Part shown: piece after piece, positions 1 to 11,459 of the stretch
Position numbering within the stretch: position 1 is the first letter of the stretch
Layout: every line of letters starts with the position of its first letter
Assembly (NCBI RefSeq): GCF_932294415.1
Contig: NC_065536.1
Span: 28,725,354 to 28,789,353 of the forward strand
Source of the DNA: Quercus robur
Lineage: Eukaryota > Streptophyta > Magnoliopsida > Fagales > Fagaceae
Direction: 5' to 3'
DNA: 64,000 bases
Notes under the pieces: generated by a model
The model's input: the letters and a program-made list of their open reading frames with translations, nothing else
What the model was told of the DNA's origin: nothing
The model's database searches: none
Program-made: the position numbers and the translations under genes

Positions 1-2777
1 CTCACTGGACAATGCCATTGTTTGTAGGTACATGCTTCATTTTTGTATGCATTATAACAGTTTTCTCAACTGGACTGGCAATGGGCACTGCTCAAAATGA
101 TTTGTTTGTGAACAAAACTTGGTATTAAAGGACAAGCGGTCATATAATAAAACCCTAATAGTTACAATTTGAAAAAATTTGGAGAAACACTGTATGTTCT
201 AATTTTGCTTTCTAAAAAGTCCATGTCAAAAAACTTTCTTTGAACTTGCTCACTTTGAAGCTTTTTTTTCAGCAAGAATAGAATGATCTAGAGGGAGTGT
301 GCAACCTAGAGAGATGGTCCACCCTGTCCATAGAAAAGCAATTATAGATTAGTTCCTATTTTTAGGGTGAGAATGCAAATTGCTAAATTTAGGGGTTCTT
401 ACAAGTTTGGAAAATACTTCCAATGTTTTCTTTGCCAAAACTCAATAGATGGTGACAACATGTGCTGGTAATAAATTGAATCAGACTAATATAGAACAAA
501 TCATTAATATAATATTCCAAATGTTTCAAACTAGGAGATAAGAAATTTTACATAGCTATGCAAACCTCAAAAATTAGTTTGTCTTTTGTGTTTTCCAAGT
601 TTCATTGCATACTTAATCCTAATCTTCTTCTGCAGTGCCAGCAAAGGTTGGTTGAACCCCCCACTGCGTTTCCCTGACGAACCGTGTCGCCATAAGGTCT
701 TAGATCTTATTGGTGACCTTTCCCTTTTTGCACAGTTTGGCAGTCAAGGGCTTCCGGTGGCACATATAGTGGCATACAAGGCATGTGTATTTTATCCAAT
801 CCTCCCCACCCCCCACACCCCCACACCCCCCCCCCCCCCCCCCCCCGCGCGCGCGCGCTTTTGGTTGTTGATTATTGATTAATTATCAAGAAAGTTCAAC
901 TGTGGTCATATGCTTTGCCCTTTATCATGAAAATCAGGATTTGTATTATATTGAAATTGTGGGGACAGGGAAGGAATTGTTCTTGTCCTTTGGGACAGCT
1001 TTTGAAAAAGTGATAGGATGCAAGAAGAGCAAAATTTTGAACAAAAAAACACTTTGAAAAAGTATCACCCATTCTGCATTTTGCAAATAGCTTTTAGTTT
1101 ACCCTTTTGCAAAGTTGCCTTTTTGTTTTAGATACCAAGTACCTTTTGGCTTAATAATGAATCATCCAGCTGTCTTTGATTGGCAGCCTAACAAATTCTG
1201 ATCCCAATTTCCTGTATTTGGCTTTCATGAGTCCCTCTTTGCCCTCTTTGTCTCTTTGACCACTAGGCTCTGTATTGGCCCATAGTTACAGTACTGGCCA
1301 TCATGTCTTCTTCAAAGTCTTGACTGATAAAACTTTTATGCCTCCTTGTCTTGTTGTGCCTCAAACTAAACCATTTCTTCTTATGGATGCAGCCAGTGGT
1401 ACCATCTTTGTCAATTTTCTTATATCGTACTCAATTTTGCTACTTCGTAGGCTCCTTACTTCTATATATACTTCTTATCTCTTATTTATCTAATTATTAT
1501 TATCTTGACTCACTTTATATTTATATTTATTTGTGGATACCTTTCCTTTGGCTATTTAAAATAATGTATGTGCAGTTCCAACCAGCAAAAAAGGCACAGT
1601 TCCCTTGTCATACAATTTGATATGCAATCACATCACTTGAGAATAACCTTCTTTCAGTTCAATGCTTTGAATAAAAGTCCTCAGTTTGACCTGCCCAACG
1701 TTGTTTATGACAATTAAAAATACCTAGAACATTGCTAATAGCCATCAGATTTCATTACCCTTTAGTTGCTCCTCCATTTACTAATTTATGTTTTACATAC
1801 TGTTACAAACTTACGAAAAAACATTGTGCATCATGGGGACACTAGAGGGCATTGATCTCATCCATGGAGAGGATTAGTTTAATGATTGGTTTGCATTGGG
1901 GGTCTTTGATCTTTTTCTTAAACAAGTAGAATCTAGAGACCTTGAGGTTGATCAGTAAGATTTTCCTTCACCCAGTACTTACTTTGGTGGTACTTATCTC
2001 TGTAACCAACTGCAGCATTTGGTTTTAGTCTGGAGCCATAACATATCTATGATCTATCTAATTATTTCTGAATGTATTAGTTTCGATGGGAAAAAAAAAA
2101 AAAGAACAGAAAAGAGAAAAAAGATTTTATGCAATAAAACAAAAAAGGAAAAGAAAAGGTAGAATGAGTGACTAGATCTCTATGATTTGATTGTGGTTGA
2201 TCATTAACAAGATTTGATTTATAGTTCTCATCTGGAAATGTATTTCTTAGTCATTATGAATATAAGAACTATGTAGCATTCGATTGATCCCTGAAATATA
2301 TACTTGTTACAGCCACAAACCAGGCATTGAATCTAGCAAGCATCTATGCTGATGGCACTGTGGGTAGAAGTGTTATCTTTACTAAGTTAACCCCCCATTG
2401 TCACAACTAACAGAAAAAGAACGCACTAGAAAATAATAGAAGTAGCTTTAACAGTTCAATAAACTACAGTTGCTTGCATTAATGACCATTTGATTTCCCC
2501 ATCGTTTTCATTCTCCACAAGCTTTGGCACCATCTGTTGAAATCCAATTCTTCCTGTTTCAAGTTTAGATGATTGCATTGTCTGAAAGCTCATGGAAAAA
2601 AAAAGTGTTGATTAATTTTATGCAAGTTTATTTTACTCTCAAATTTTCGTTGTGCTTATGAGACAATGATTACAAGACACTAAATTGGGTTATGAATTTT
2701 TGCATTTGATGCAGGGTGGCCATGCACTACATGCTGATATGGTACGTCAGCTATCAAACAATCAAGAGAAGATTTGA
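1..2777 (+). CDS. LPXC: UDP-3-O-acyl-N-acetylglucosamine deacetylase (LpxC), C-terminal exons, 5'-partial
   Basis: The enzyme removes the N-acetyl group from UDP-3-O-acyl-GlcNAc, the committed step of lipid A-type synthesis; in plants it is thought to act in mitochondria. Visible coding exons are 1-27 (codons start at base 2), 636-780 and 2715-2777, with introns at 28-635 and 781-2714. The joined frame is open to TGA at 2775-2777. Exon 1 ends with LDNAIVC and a split Ser codon. Exon 2 carries [20 protein letters not shown], where His and Asp of HKVLD are the family's zinc ligands, and then [11 protein letters not shown]. Exon 3 gives [12 protein letters not shown], with the conserved catalytic His of the GHAL motif. 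The first intron is GT-AG. The second is only in frame if its donor is GC (AAG|GCATGT), giving a GC-AG intron. The start and most of the protein lie upstream of the window. No break is seen in the visible part. Confidence 0.92.
797..858 (+). repeat. C-rich run followed by a CG dinucleotide tract in the LpxC intron
   Basis: About 50 bases of nearly pure C interrupted by A lead straight into GCGCGCGCGC. The tract starts only about 20 bases after the GC splice donor of the last LpxC intron. It is a simple-sequence tract, not coding. A C-run can form an i-motif (G4 on the other strand), and alternating CG can adopt Z-DNA; both are inferences. Confidence 0.85.
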
Positions 2778-4695
2778 AAGAATAACATTGATATCATTAC
2801 TACTCAAATGACAAGGATCTTGGCTTATTGAGGGCAGATGTTGGAAACGTGCATGTCCTTTGATGTGTAACATTATCGTTGTAATCTAGCACACTGTCAG
2901 CTTGTCAAGGATCTAATTCACCACTTTCACCTCCTCCTCTTTTAATATGCACATAAAACAGATGGCAAATATAATTGTTAATGAGCATCTCAACATTTTC
3001 TGATAGGTTTGGTTGTCCCATAAAAATGGAACAGTTATGATTATGTTTTCAATAGAATTTGTGATGTGAATATTTATTTAAAATGATGATGAACAAACCA
3101 GTATTAGAGATTAAACATTTGATGGTAACAAAATTTGATTTTTATCGTTTGGAGGAGTAATTTTTCCAGATCTTTTACACTTACCCACAAACCATACAGT
3201 TTAGAAACCAAAGAATAAAGTAAAAAATTTGATTGTTATCGTTTGGAGGAGTAATTGAATTGTTCACCAAAGAATAAGGTAAAAAACTATATGCCATGAG
3301 AGGAGATAACGTTATCTTTGGTTAATAAGTGAGACTACCAAATGAGACGTTGAAGTTTACCTCTTTTGAACTTTGCAGAAATGGCTATACAAGCACTGCA
3401 TAGATAATAGATTAGAGTTTCATTTCCCGGTTTGTTTATCGACAGGGACTGCTTGTGCATTGCAAAAGCTAAACTTCTTTGATAACCTAAAGAAGTTGAG
3501 AGCAGCTCAAGACTAATGGTTTAAGAGGTGAAGCTTTCTTCCAAGTCAGAAGCTGAGTCTCATTATCCGTATCCTATTCCCACCCACAGTTCTCGCAGCT
3601 CCATGAAGTATAGACATATGACTAATGCAGAAACGCATGGGTTGATTTTTCAAGTTCAATGGTTTAACAAGCCAAGCTTATGAGTTAAGAAATACCGTCT
3701 TCAGTTTGAATAGTTCAGTTCAGCCTTGGAGTGGCAGAGTAACATAACTTAAAAATTACCCCAAACAAGGGTTCAGAAAAGAAACCCCAACTAATAATAA
3801 AGAGCTGATGGCCAAAAAGAGAAAATGAGAGAAAAAAGGGGAAAAAGGGACGCGAGATGCAAAAAATCACTGTGATAGTAACTGAGTTCTTGAATTTTGG
3901 CATAGAAATGAATGCAGGATCAAGCAACCATAGATGCGCAATTGGCCTTGCTAACAAGCATAAGTATGGAAGAAACTACATTCTTTCAGCTTAACTTCCT
4001 ACATGTTTGGATCAAACCAGAACTCGGCTCAAGTTTGGTTCAGACTCAAAATATTCAATCTGGCTCATCTGCACTCCTTAGTCCTGACACAAGTGGGACT
4101 CACTCTTCCTCTTTTCAGTTTTATTCAGCAGAAACACAAGTCATCACAACTAACAACAACATATTATCCCCAGTACAGAGAAAAGTTTGCCATCCCTCTC
4201 AAAATTCTCTAATAATCTATCCTTTTCAATCAGGTACATACAAGGTATATATTTTGATATGTACATACAGGGTATAAATTGCCACAATAATAAATAACTA
4301 AATTTGGAACAAAACAAAAAAGTGAAATAATCCAATCATCTATATATAATTCCCAAAATCAGAGGTAAAAGGTACATATTACAAGCAATCATTTTCTATA
4401 TACTACAAAACCAGGAAAAAAGAAAAGAAAAAGAAGCATCTACGTAAAACCAGCATATCAATTGCTCCATTTTTGCATATGCATAATTAACAAGTCATAC
4501 AAAGGCATGAAGAGTAAAAGGGCAACTCCCAATGGCCGTAAAACAGAAAATGAGGCTCAATTGACAAGTTGCTGTAAGTAATTGTCAATAAATATTAGGA
4601 GAAGCTTTCCTCTTTCTGCCTCAACTTTCTGTACACACAAACAAACAAATTGTGGGTAGATGAACCCAGACATTGGGGGTTCCTATTTGTTTCCT
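2778..4695. other. Intergenic space between two convergent genes
   Basis: It holds the 3' flanks of LpxC (left) and of the minus-strand RING gene (right), which point at each other. I see no further gene. A local imperfect direct repeat lies at about 3130-3290: ATCGTTTGGAGGAGTAATT occurs twice about 96 bases apart, and ACCAAAGAATAA occurs twice about 60 bases apart. A TTTATT at about 4122, which reads AATAAA on the minus strand, could serve the RING gene but is unproven. Confidence 0.6.
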
Positions 4696-7600
4696 TTATA
4701 CCTGTTCACTTCCCTTGAGAATGTTGTACTTGCAGAGTGGACATGTTGCATTCATCTTAAGCCACTTCACAATGCATGTAGAATGGAAATGATGGTTGCA
4801 GGGAAGAGTATGGAGCTCTGCTCCATCCTCATATGAGCTGAGACATATACAACATTCCTGGATAAACAAGAGGAAAGTCAGAACCAAAATCTTCAGGAAA
4901 ATTGTAAATGTGTTAGGAATTTTAACTACTTCCAATAGGTAGTTCCAAGTAAATCTCATTGATTTGCTAGTCCTAAAGTTTTTTCTACAAATTACTCCAT
5001 ACAGATTGAGACTCTTGTAAGTCACAAGCAAGTCAATCCATGAACATGATTGGCACAAAAATGAGGATCCATCCTACATGACCAACATCCAAGTCCTAAC
5101 ATGTGCCTCGCTTCATGCTACTCAGCAGAAATGTCTCAACAATGGTCAAATGAAGCATTTCAAAATCCAAAATGAGATGGTTCCAATAAAATACAGTTAA
5201 GCAAAAAAAGTGGGGAAAACAACTCCCTCACCAAATCTTTGAGCAATAATTATTTCCATTCATTGTGCACCCATGTTCATATGCACATGTGCAAAAGATT
5301 TTGGGCATGTCCAGAAAAAGTAATTTAATAGCCTTAAAGCTCTTTTAGAAGATTTCTTTAAGAGGGTCTTTAACAGCTTTTAATGCTAAATCTGAAATTT
5401 GCAACTTTTAGGAAAAACTTTTTTTTTTTTTTTGTTAATAAGAACTTTTAAGAAAAAAACTCTACAATTCACTATTCATGATCTATAAAACCTTAACATT
5501 AAAAAACTATTCACTGTAATTTTTTAAAGGATACAAATGATAGATTTGAACCTATGGCATCTGCTCCATGGTGATTGCTCTTTCTTTTCAGGCAAAGACA
5601 CCAATTAGTTTTTGATGTAGGTGGGATTTGAACCCATGTCCCTTATTCGAGGACAAGAACTTTACTAGTTAAGATAACTAGAACCAACATTTACTGTAAT
5701 TTGTCAAACACTCAAAATGCTAAGAGCTTTTCAGTTAAAGCTCTATATTGCAAAAGCTCTACTACTAAATCTCTACAAGCCCTACTTCCTATGGCAATGC
5801 CAAATCGACACCATATGTGCTTGCATACATATCCAACAGAAAATACAGAAGAATGGGTCATCACTTCAAAACCAAAATGGGCAGAATTTTTCATAAATAA
5901 AGATAAAGTCCCACAAAATAGGTAATAAAATTGTGAAATGATTAGCCTTTTCATTATAAATCAATGGAATACCAGATCACTTATCAAAAGACGAAAAACA
6001 AAGAACAAAAGCATACCGCGTCCTCAGGTAGAAGTATACGTTCAATTGCCAAGTATCCACTACTCGTTTCCACAGGAACCATTGACCCTGCTCCCCCATT
6101 AGGCTTTGCCTCATTGCTCAATGCTCGAAATCTGTATTTTGGAAGGATGCTAAGATCTGCTTCTGATGCTCCTTCCTATTTTGTCACAGAAGAAACAACA
6201 CTAAGCAGTTGAAAGAACATGTTTCACATATTTAGTCATAGTAACTAATTCTTTCTTTGTACCTGTCCTGCAACAGCATAAAGAATGGCAATTATGCATG
6301 GCAAGCAGCAACAGAGAGCAATCCCAATCAAACATGCCAAAACAACACAAAATATGGCAAAGAAGACATCGAATGCCAGAAACACCACAGCCAACCTGCA
6401 AAAATTCAGAACCAGAGATCCCTGAAATTATTTTCTGCAAAAAAATACTGCATTGTGATCATGAGAGAGAGAGAGAGGCAATTGGATCTACAATCTATCT
6501 GAAAGAATTGTGGTTCTATTGTGATAATAGACATAGAAGAATCGAATTTACAATGACAAGATAATTGTCATTGTGACAGCAAGCTTGCTTTATACAAATT
6601 GAAAGAAAATTTTAAATATCAAAAGGGACAAAAGTAGATCAAGATCCATGTAAATATGATCTGGTGACTCATACAAAAAATTCCAGAAACTTAGCAAATC
6701 TATAAACTCCTCCCTCTTCCCACCTTACATGAAGGTAAAAGTAAAAAAGGAAAACTATATGTGTGTGTGTATGTGTGTGCACGTCTCAAAATAATATAAC
6801 ATGTAACATATAGAAATAAATAAAGGGCATTCAAGAGCGGTTAAAACATACCAGTACAAACGTGGAGCATCTCGCAGAAGTATATCTCCACCAGAGACAA
6901 CCCAATAAAAGCCAACTATCCACCAAAGAAATGATGCCATCGTATTCACCGATTCACAACGTTTAACAGCACTAAGCCATTCATAATAAAATCAGTAAGT
7001 GGCCAATATCTCATAAATCTCCCAGGAAAAGTTGCTGAATCAGCATATAATAATGATATTAACAGCCCCCCCACCCCCCAAAAAAAAAGAAAGAAAAGAA
7101 AAGCATATAATAAAGACGTAATTGCAGATGAGACAGGAAGCATGAAGGAATATAAAAGTTAATGTTATAGCATGGTCTGGCAAGAACAGCATTTCAGCAT
7201 AGCCATTGACAACTTGATGCCTTCAGAGGTTTAAGCATTTCTTTTTCTCCAAATGTATCACATTGGACATAAGGGAACTGCATTCCAAAGCATGCTACCT
7301 AGATGCACCAAAACACTCTCCCCAACAAGTCAACATTTCCACAACCGCTTACCTATTTTGGTAAGCAATCTCATACATAACACATGTAAACAGAAAAAAG
7401 AAAAGCATAGAAAAAGAAAAAAGAGAATCATCAAAGTTCCTTACTGATAAGAAAATGCAATAAACGACGGTCCTATGTCTCATCACTGACTTTACACACG
7501 ACACCAATATAAAATTAAAAAAAAAAAAAAAATTTATTTCTGCAACTATTTGCTGTTTGAGTCTTGACCAATGCCAATAACTGACCAAAGACAGCCAATT

Positions 7601-9631
7601 TTTAGGTTCTTTTATCTGCCAAATGATTTTCCAAGGAAATCCACAATCCAATCTTCCACTTGGTGCTTGAAAGTAAGTTCTAACCTCAAATTTATGACTC
7701 TTCCACTATGATCAATCCATTCTATCATCACAACATTAGGCTTTCCCAGAAAGTGCCATAGATCTAGCAAAAAAAAAAAAAATACGGTGATTCTAACTCA
7801 CAACCCTGCACTGCCCTAACAGACCCCGGGGTTCAGTGAAAGGTATGATTGGAATGCACCATAAAAACATCAAAATTTCATCTCAATCCAATGCAATATA
7901 GAAAAATTTTTAGAAACAAAGTTCTCAATGGAGCCTCCCCACACCACTAGTCATGCCAAAACTAACACGAATACCATCCCTTATAATGAACTTAACCAGA
8001 AAATTCCTCCCAACTGCTTCTGAAACTCTTCCACATGCACATCCCATACATAACTTTGATTCTGGCAGAACAACACTAATCCCATCGCATCCAGCCCATA
8101 CTTCATCTCAACTATCTGCTTTCATAAATGGCACCTTTCTGTTGCACACTCCCAAAGCCATTTAGCCAACAGGGCATTATTAATAATTTTGATTTGCCCA
8201 TAAGGTCATAACCCAATCCCCCAGGTTAAGTAGGAGAGTGAACCTGCTCCTATTTCACAAGAGGTTATTTTAATTTTTAACGCATTGCCCATAATCCCAA
8301 AATTGGACACATGACAATGTTGGGTTAAGGCTATGTCAATTTGAAACAGTTTGGGCGTATGGGCGTGAGCATATTGTTTCTCATGGATGTCTCATTGTTT
8401 GGCGTTTCCATGAACCAAACTGCATAAAAGCTCTTCTATGACTACAAGAACCACCCCCCCCCACCCCCCTCTCCTCTCTCCCTTTTGAAATCTCTTTATC
8501 ACTAGACAGTTGACACAATATGTCTTTTTCTAAGAATCCTTTTCTTATTGCTCATAATGGACTTTGTGTGATCTAGATAGTAAAGAATTTGAGGAAGAAA
8601 AAGATTAACATATGGGCTGTGCCAACTTGAGTCCATAAACAGTAACAAAAGGAACCCTAATATTTTTTTATCATACATTAAAATTAATATCAACGTACAC
8701 TCTCCTTTTTATATATATATAAGTATATCAACGTACACCTTTTGAACTACTTATAGAAAGATCCTTAATTTTTTTTTTCGACAAGTCAATTATAGAAAGA
8801 TCCTTAAAATGCATTCAGAATATCAAATTTTCAATCTTCACAAGCCCATTATCTACACAAATTATCTTATAGTGACACTCTATTTAGAGTGTAGTGTATT
8901 CATAAGGTAGTAGAATTTCTATTCTAGCATCAAAATTTGAGTACTCTTTTTAGGAAATTCAAGGCTTTAAAATGTTCCTCAATCTTCACAAACAAACAAA
9001 CAAACACACACTCCTAAACTTCAAAATTCAACGCCAAACCCAAAACCCAAAACCCAAAACCCAAACTATAAACAAAAATCCAAACGACAAGAACTCACCT
9101 AGACCGGGGCGCAAAACCGCCGTTGTCGTCTTCGTCCTCGCTATCATTCCCTTCCTCTCTCCTAACCTCCACCGCCTGCTGACTCTCCTCGTCCCCCGCA
9201 ACCCTAGCTCTCGACGCCGCCCTCCGCGGGTTCCTCCTCCGGTACTCCATCCAAACCAGCCCCACATGCACCCCGCACTGCAGTGCGTAGCCGCAGATCC
9301 AGAGCCGAATCGGCGTGTTCGGCTTCTCGTCTAGAGTCAACAACAGCATGGCCACCGAGACCACCACGAACGCCACGTTCCACATGATGTCCAGAGCCAC
9401 CACGGGCTTCGAGTACCCCCAGTCGGCCCGGCGCTCCTCCAGCTGCCGCGCCGCCGTCTCCCTCACCAGCATGGACGGGCCTCGCCGGCCCGAGGCGCGG
9501 CCCAGGAGCAAGGCCAGAGTGGTGGGGCGGGTGGTTGCGGTGTCGGAGCTGCCTTGGCGGGGGTGGAGGAGTGGAGCTTGTGGCTCAGGCGCGGTGGTGG
9601 CGGTGGAGGTGGAGGAGGATTGCGATGACAT
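4696..9631 (-). CDS. RING-H2 E3 ubiquitin ligase with several membrane spans (At1g12760/At1g63170-like)
   Basis: Five exons on the minus strand join in phase: 9099-9631, 6852-6971, 6263-6395, 6017-6175 and 4696-4857, giving 368 aa. All introns are GT-AG. Residues 1-75 are Ser/Thr/Pro-rich and then basic. Hydrophobic spans lie near 77-99 and 108-128, followed by an acidic linker (DSEDEDDN). A further span at about 190-206 contains [16 protein letters not shown] long hydrophobic stretch at about 219-255 includes CCCLPCII. The C-terminal exon is a complete RING-H2 finger: C317, C320, C335, H337, H340, C343, C354, C357. The family is a membrane E3 that takes ubiquitin from an E2; substrates are unknown to me. 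The start ATG at 9631 opens the conserved N-terminal exon with no longer upstream frame. The 2.1 kb first intron (6972-9098) and the 1.2 kb last intron (4858-6016, with a SINE) show no other gene. Order and motifs match the family throughout. Confidence 0.95.
5523..5692 (-). mobile_element. tRNA-derived SINE in the last intron of the RING gene
   Basis: Read on the minus strand, it has an A-box-like segment (TTATCTTAACTAGTAAAG) and a B-box (GGGTTCAAATCCC), then CACCTACATCAAAAACTAAT, a body shared with the SINE at 36755-36880. It is flanked by a 10-bp direct repeat ACTGTAATTT at 5513-5522 and 5693-5702, taken as the target-site duplication. It is non-coding and inserted in the same orientation as the host gene. 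Confidence 0.82.
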
Positions 9632-9775
9632 GGCTAGAGAGAGAAAGAGAGGTGGGACCAGTAGTAGTAGTGGTGGTAGAGAGAGAAGGGTAGAAGCATA
9701 ACTGAAGTGAAGTGTGTAGAGAAGTATGGGTATATGAATTTTTGTTTAAATTCTCTACAATTTGAAAGTGAGATA

Positions 9776-9850
9776 GAGAGAGAGAAGAGGCGTTTTCATA
9801 TATGTTGATGTTGAACGGTAGATGGAAGAGGGAGAGAGAGAGAGAGAGAG
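9776..9850. repeat. GA-rich microsatellite tracts upstream of the RING gene
   Basis: Two GAGAGA runs (about 9776-9790 and 9830-9851) lie 150-220 bases upstream of the RING-gene start codon. They read as CT tracts in the direction of transcription. CT/GA tracts are common near plant promoters, but a promoter role here is only inferred. I see no clear TATA box. Confidence 0.6.
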
Positions 9851-9912
9851 TTGATTAAAAACTAAAAATGGGGATTTGGGAGTTTGTTTACGTTGTTTGG
9901 TCGCTTGACTCG

Positions 9913-10310
9913 CTGGTTGGGTTTTTTCTTCTATTCTTTGGCGGTAAAAATTAACGTGTGTAACTGGACAAGGTAGAGAGCAACATGTCCTAACATCAGT
10001 CTCTTTTTTACGGTAATAAAGTAACTTCTCTTTTTAACGTACATCATGAATGCTGCTAATCTTTTTATTTGTCGGAAACCAATATATTTATTACTGTAAA
10101 AAAATCAAAATAAACGACACAATATATTTATTACTAGTATAAAATAAAATAATTTTATATTTTTTATAATTAAATTCTTGTGGGTTTTATATAATTTTAT
10201 CAAGATCAAATGAAAAATAGCAATTATTATTAAGTGAATGTCATAGGTGCGCATACCAAAAATCAATTAATACATTAATCTAATGATAAAAAGTAATATA
10301 TATATATATA
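9913..10310. repeat. Segmental duplication, copy 1 (upstream of RING gene)
   Basis: This block matches 18785-19115 in the same orientation. Shared landmarks in order are TTCTTCTATTCTTTGGCG, ACATGTCCTAACATC, ATCTTTTTAT with TGTC, ACTAGTATAAAATAAAATAA, TTCTTGTGGGTT and ACCAAAAATCAATT. The copies have diverged with many small indels. A TA microsatellite follows at about 10296-10318. No gene is seen. Confidence 0.8.
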
Positions 10311-10324
10311 TATATATAATAGGA

Positions 10325-10623
10325 GAAACTCAAATTAGAATTCTAAATTAGAGTTTCAATTTTGCGTCATGTGTTTTAAATTATTTATTCTTGAAGAGTT
10401 TTATTTCTTAATTTTAGAATAAAATGTGAGACCACATCATAAATATTCATCCAAGTGAGTTATTAAGTACAAAAACTATAGACTCTAAAGTAAATAAATC
10501 GTAAAAGAAAAAAAAAAAGTGCTTCACAATAATAAATAAATAAATAACATGGACAATTTACATTTTATACCTAATAATATCCTTACAAAATTTTCTAAAG
10601 AGTTAACAAAATATAAAAATGAC
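10325..10623. repeat. Dispersed AT-rich repeat, also at 61310-61600
   Basis: The stretch has AATTAGAATT, TTTTGC-TCATGTGT and ACCACATCATAA followed by AAGTGAGTTAT. The same words in the same order occur at about 61318-61600. This looks like an old dispersed repeat, perhaps a MITE, with no coding potential. Base 10623 ends the left TSD of the next element. Confidence 0.55.
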
Positions 10624-11401
10624 TGTAGGGACACGATTCTCAAACGGCCCAACAATGACGTTGGGCTCGCGCGTGAAGGATCCCTCACAATAAGATTTGT
10701 AGAGAGTGAGCTTGAAAGGCTAGCGTTTGGTCATAAGGCGTTGGTCCAAACCGGACTTCAGGGAAACTCAGATAAGAAAAGGCTTCAGTCTGGATATCCA
10801 AGCCCTACAGCTTTGTAACTTGAGGGATTGGACTCCTCGGATTATGTCCGAGGAGCACTAATGCCTTTCTCCGGTTACCCGGCGGTGGGTTTTCCGTGGT
10901 GGTGTACATATATTGTCCGGGCATTCTCATCCCTGGAGTTTTTTCCCAGGAATTGAGATGGGGATCTCCCCCTTTTCTCCCTTTTCTAATTAGTTTCCCT
11001 TTCCTTTTATACTAGCCTACGTTTGTTGTCCCTCGTCCACGTGTAGGGTCAACTTTTCCAGGACTGATAATTGTCCCGTCAATCTAATCCCAGAATTGTT
11101 AGGGATGGTTAATAAAGCCTAAAAATCAGGTTCTGTTAGGTGTAAAGTCTTATCAGTGAAGGGTATTAAGGACAACTTCCCCGAGATATTTTAGATCTTC
11201 TTACGGATTTGTTCTTATAGCTCTCTTTTACCCCTTTGTCAGGGGAGCTTTAGGCTTGCCGAGGACTAAACCGTCCTCGGCTGCATATCTGGGCCATCCT
11301 CGGCCTTATACTTTTAAGCTTGGGCCATAACTTTTTTCAGCTTGGGCTTGCGGGCTCCCCACGAGCAAGTGGGCCTGACCCATAAACTATCGGGCCCCAT
11401 A
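10624..11401 (-). repeat. Left (3') LTR of the non-autonomous element
   Basis: It begins TGTAGGGACACGATTCTC and ends GGGCCCCATA. On the minus strand a TATA box (TATAAAAGG, plus positions 11003-11011) supports LTR promoter orientation. A perfect 9-bp inverted repeat, CTCCTCGGA/TCCGAGGAG with a 5-base loop, lies at 10833-10855. An apparent 89-codon frame across 10549-10818 runs through the LTR edge and is not a gene. Confidence 0.93.
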
Positions 11402-11416
11402 ATAGCCCCTCAAAAC
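11402..11416 (-). promoter_or_regulatory. Polypurine tract of the non-autonomous element
   Basis: On the minus strand this reads GTTTTGAGGGGCTAT immediately before the 3' LTR, the position expected for the plus-strand primer of reverse transcription. The same 15 bases sit against the left LTR of the Gypsy element at 25978-25992. Confidence 0.8.
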
Positions 11417-11459
11417 CCTGCTGTCCAACATCTTGGTTGGAAAGGTGGGTTTTGGTAAT

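Noticed and set aside
586..882. Single 98-codon plus-strand frame
   Set aside because: Only its middle (636-780) is an LpxC exon; the ends read through intron and a C-run.
5701..5954. Frames on both strands near 5.7-5.95 kb
   Set aside because: Inside the last intron of the RING gene; no similarity seen.
9315..9701. 128-codon plus-strand frame
   Set aside because: Shadow of the first exon of the minus-strand RING gene, which has clear family motifs.
10549..10818. 89-codon frame repeated at 15228-15470
   Set aside because: Both are the same LTR edge sequence; duplication is due to the LTRs.
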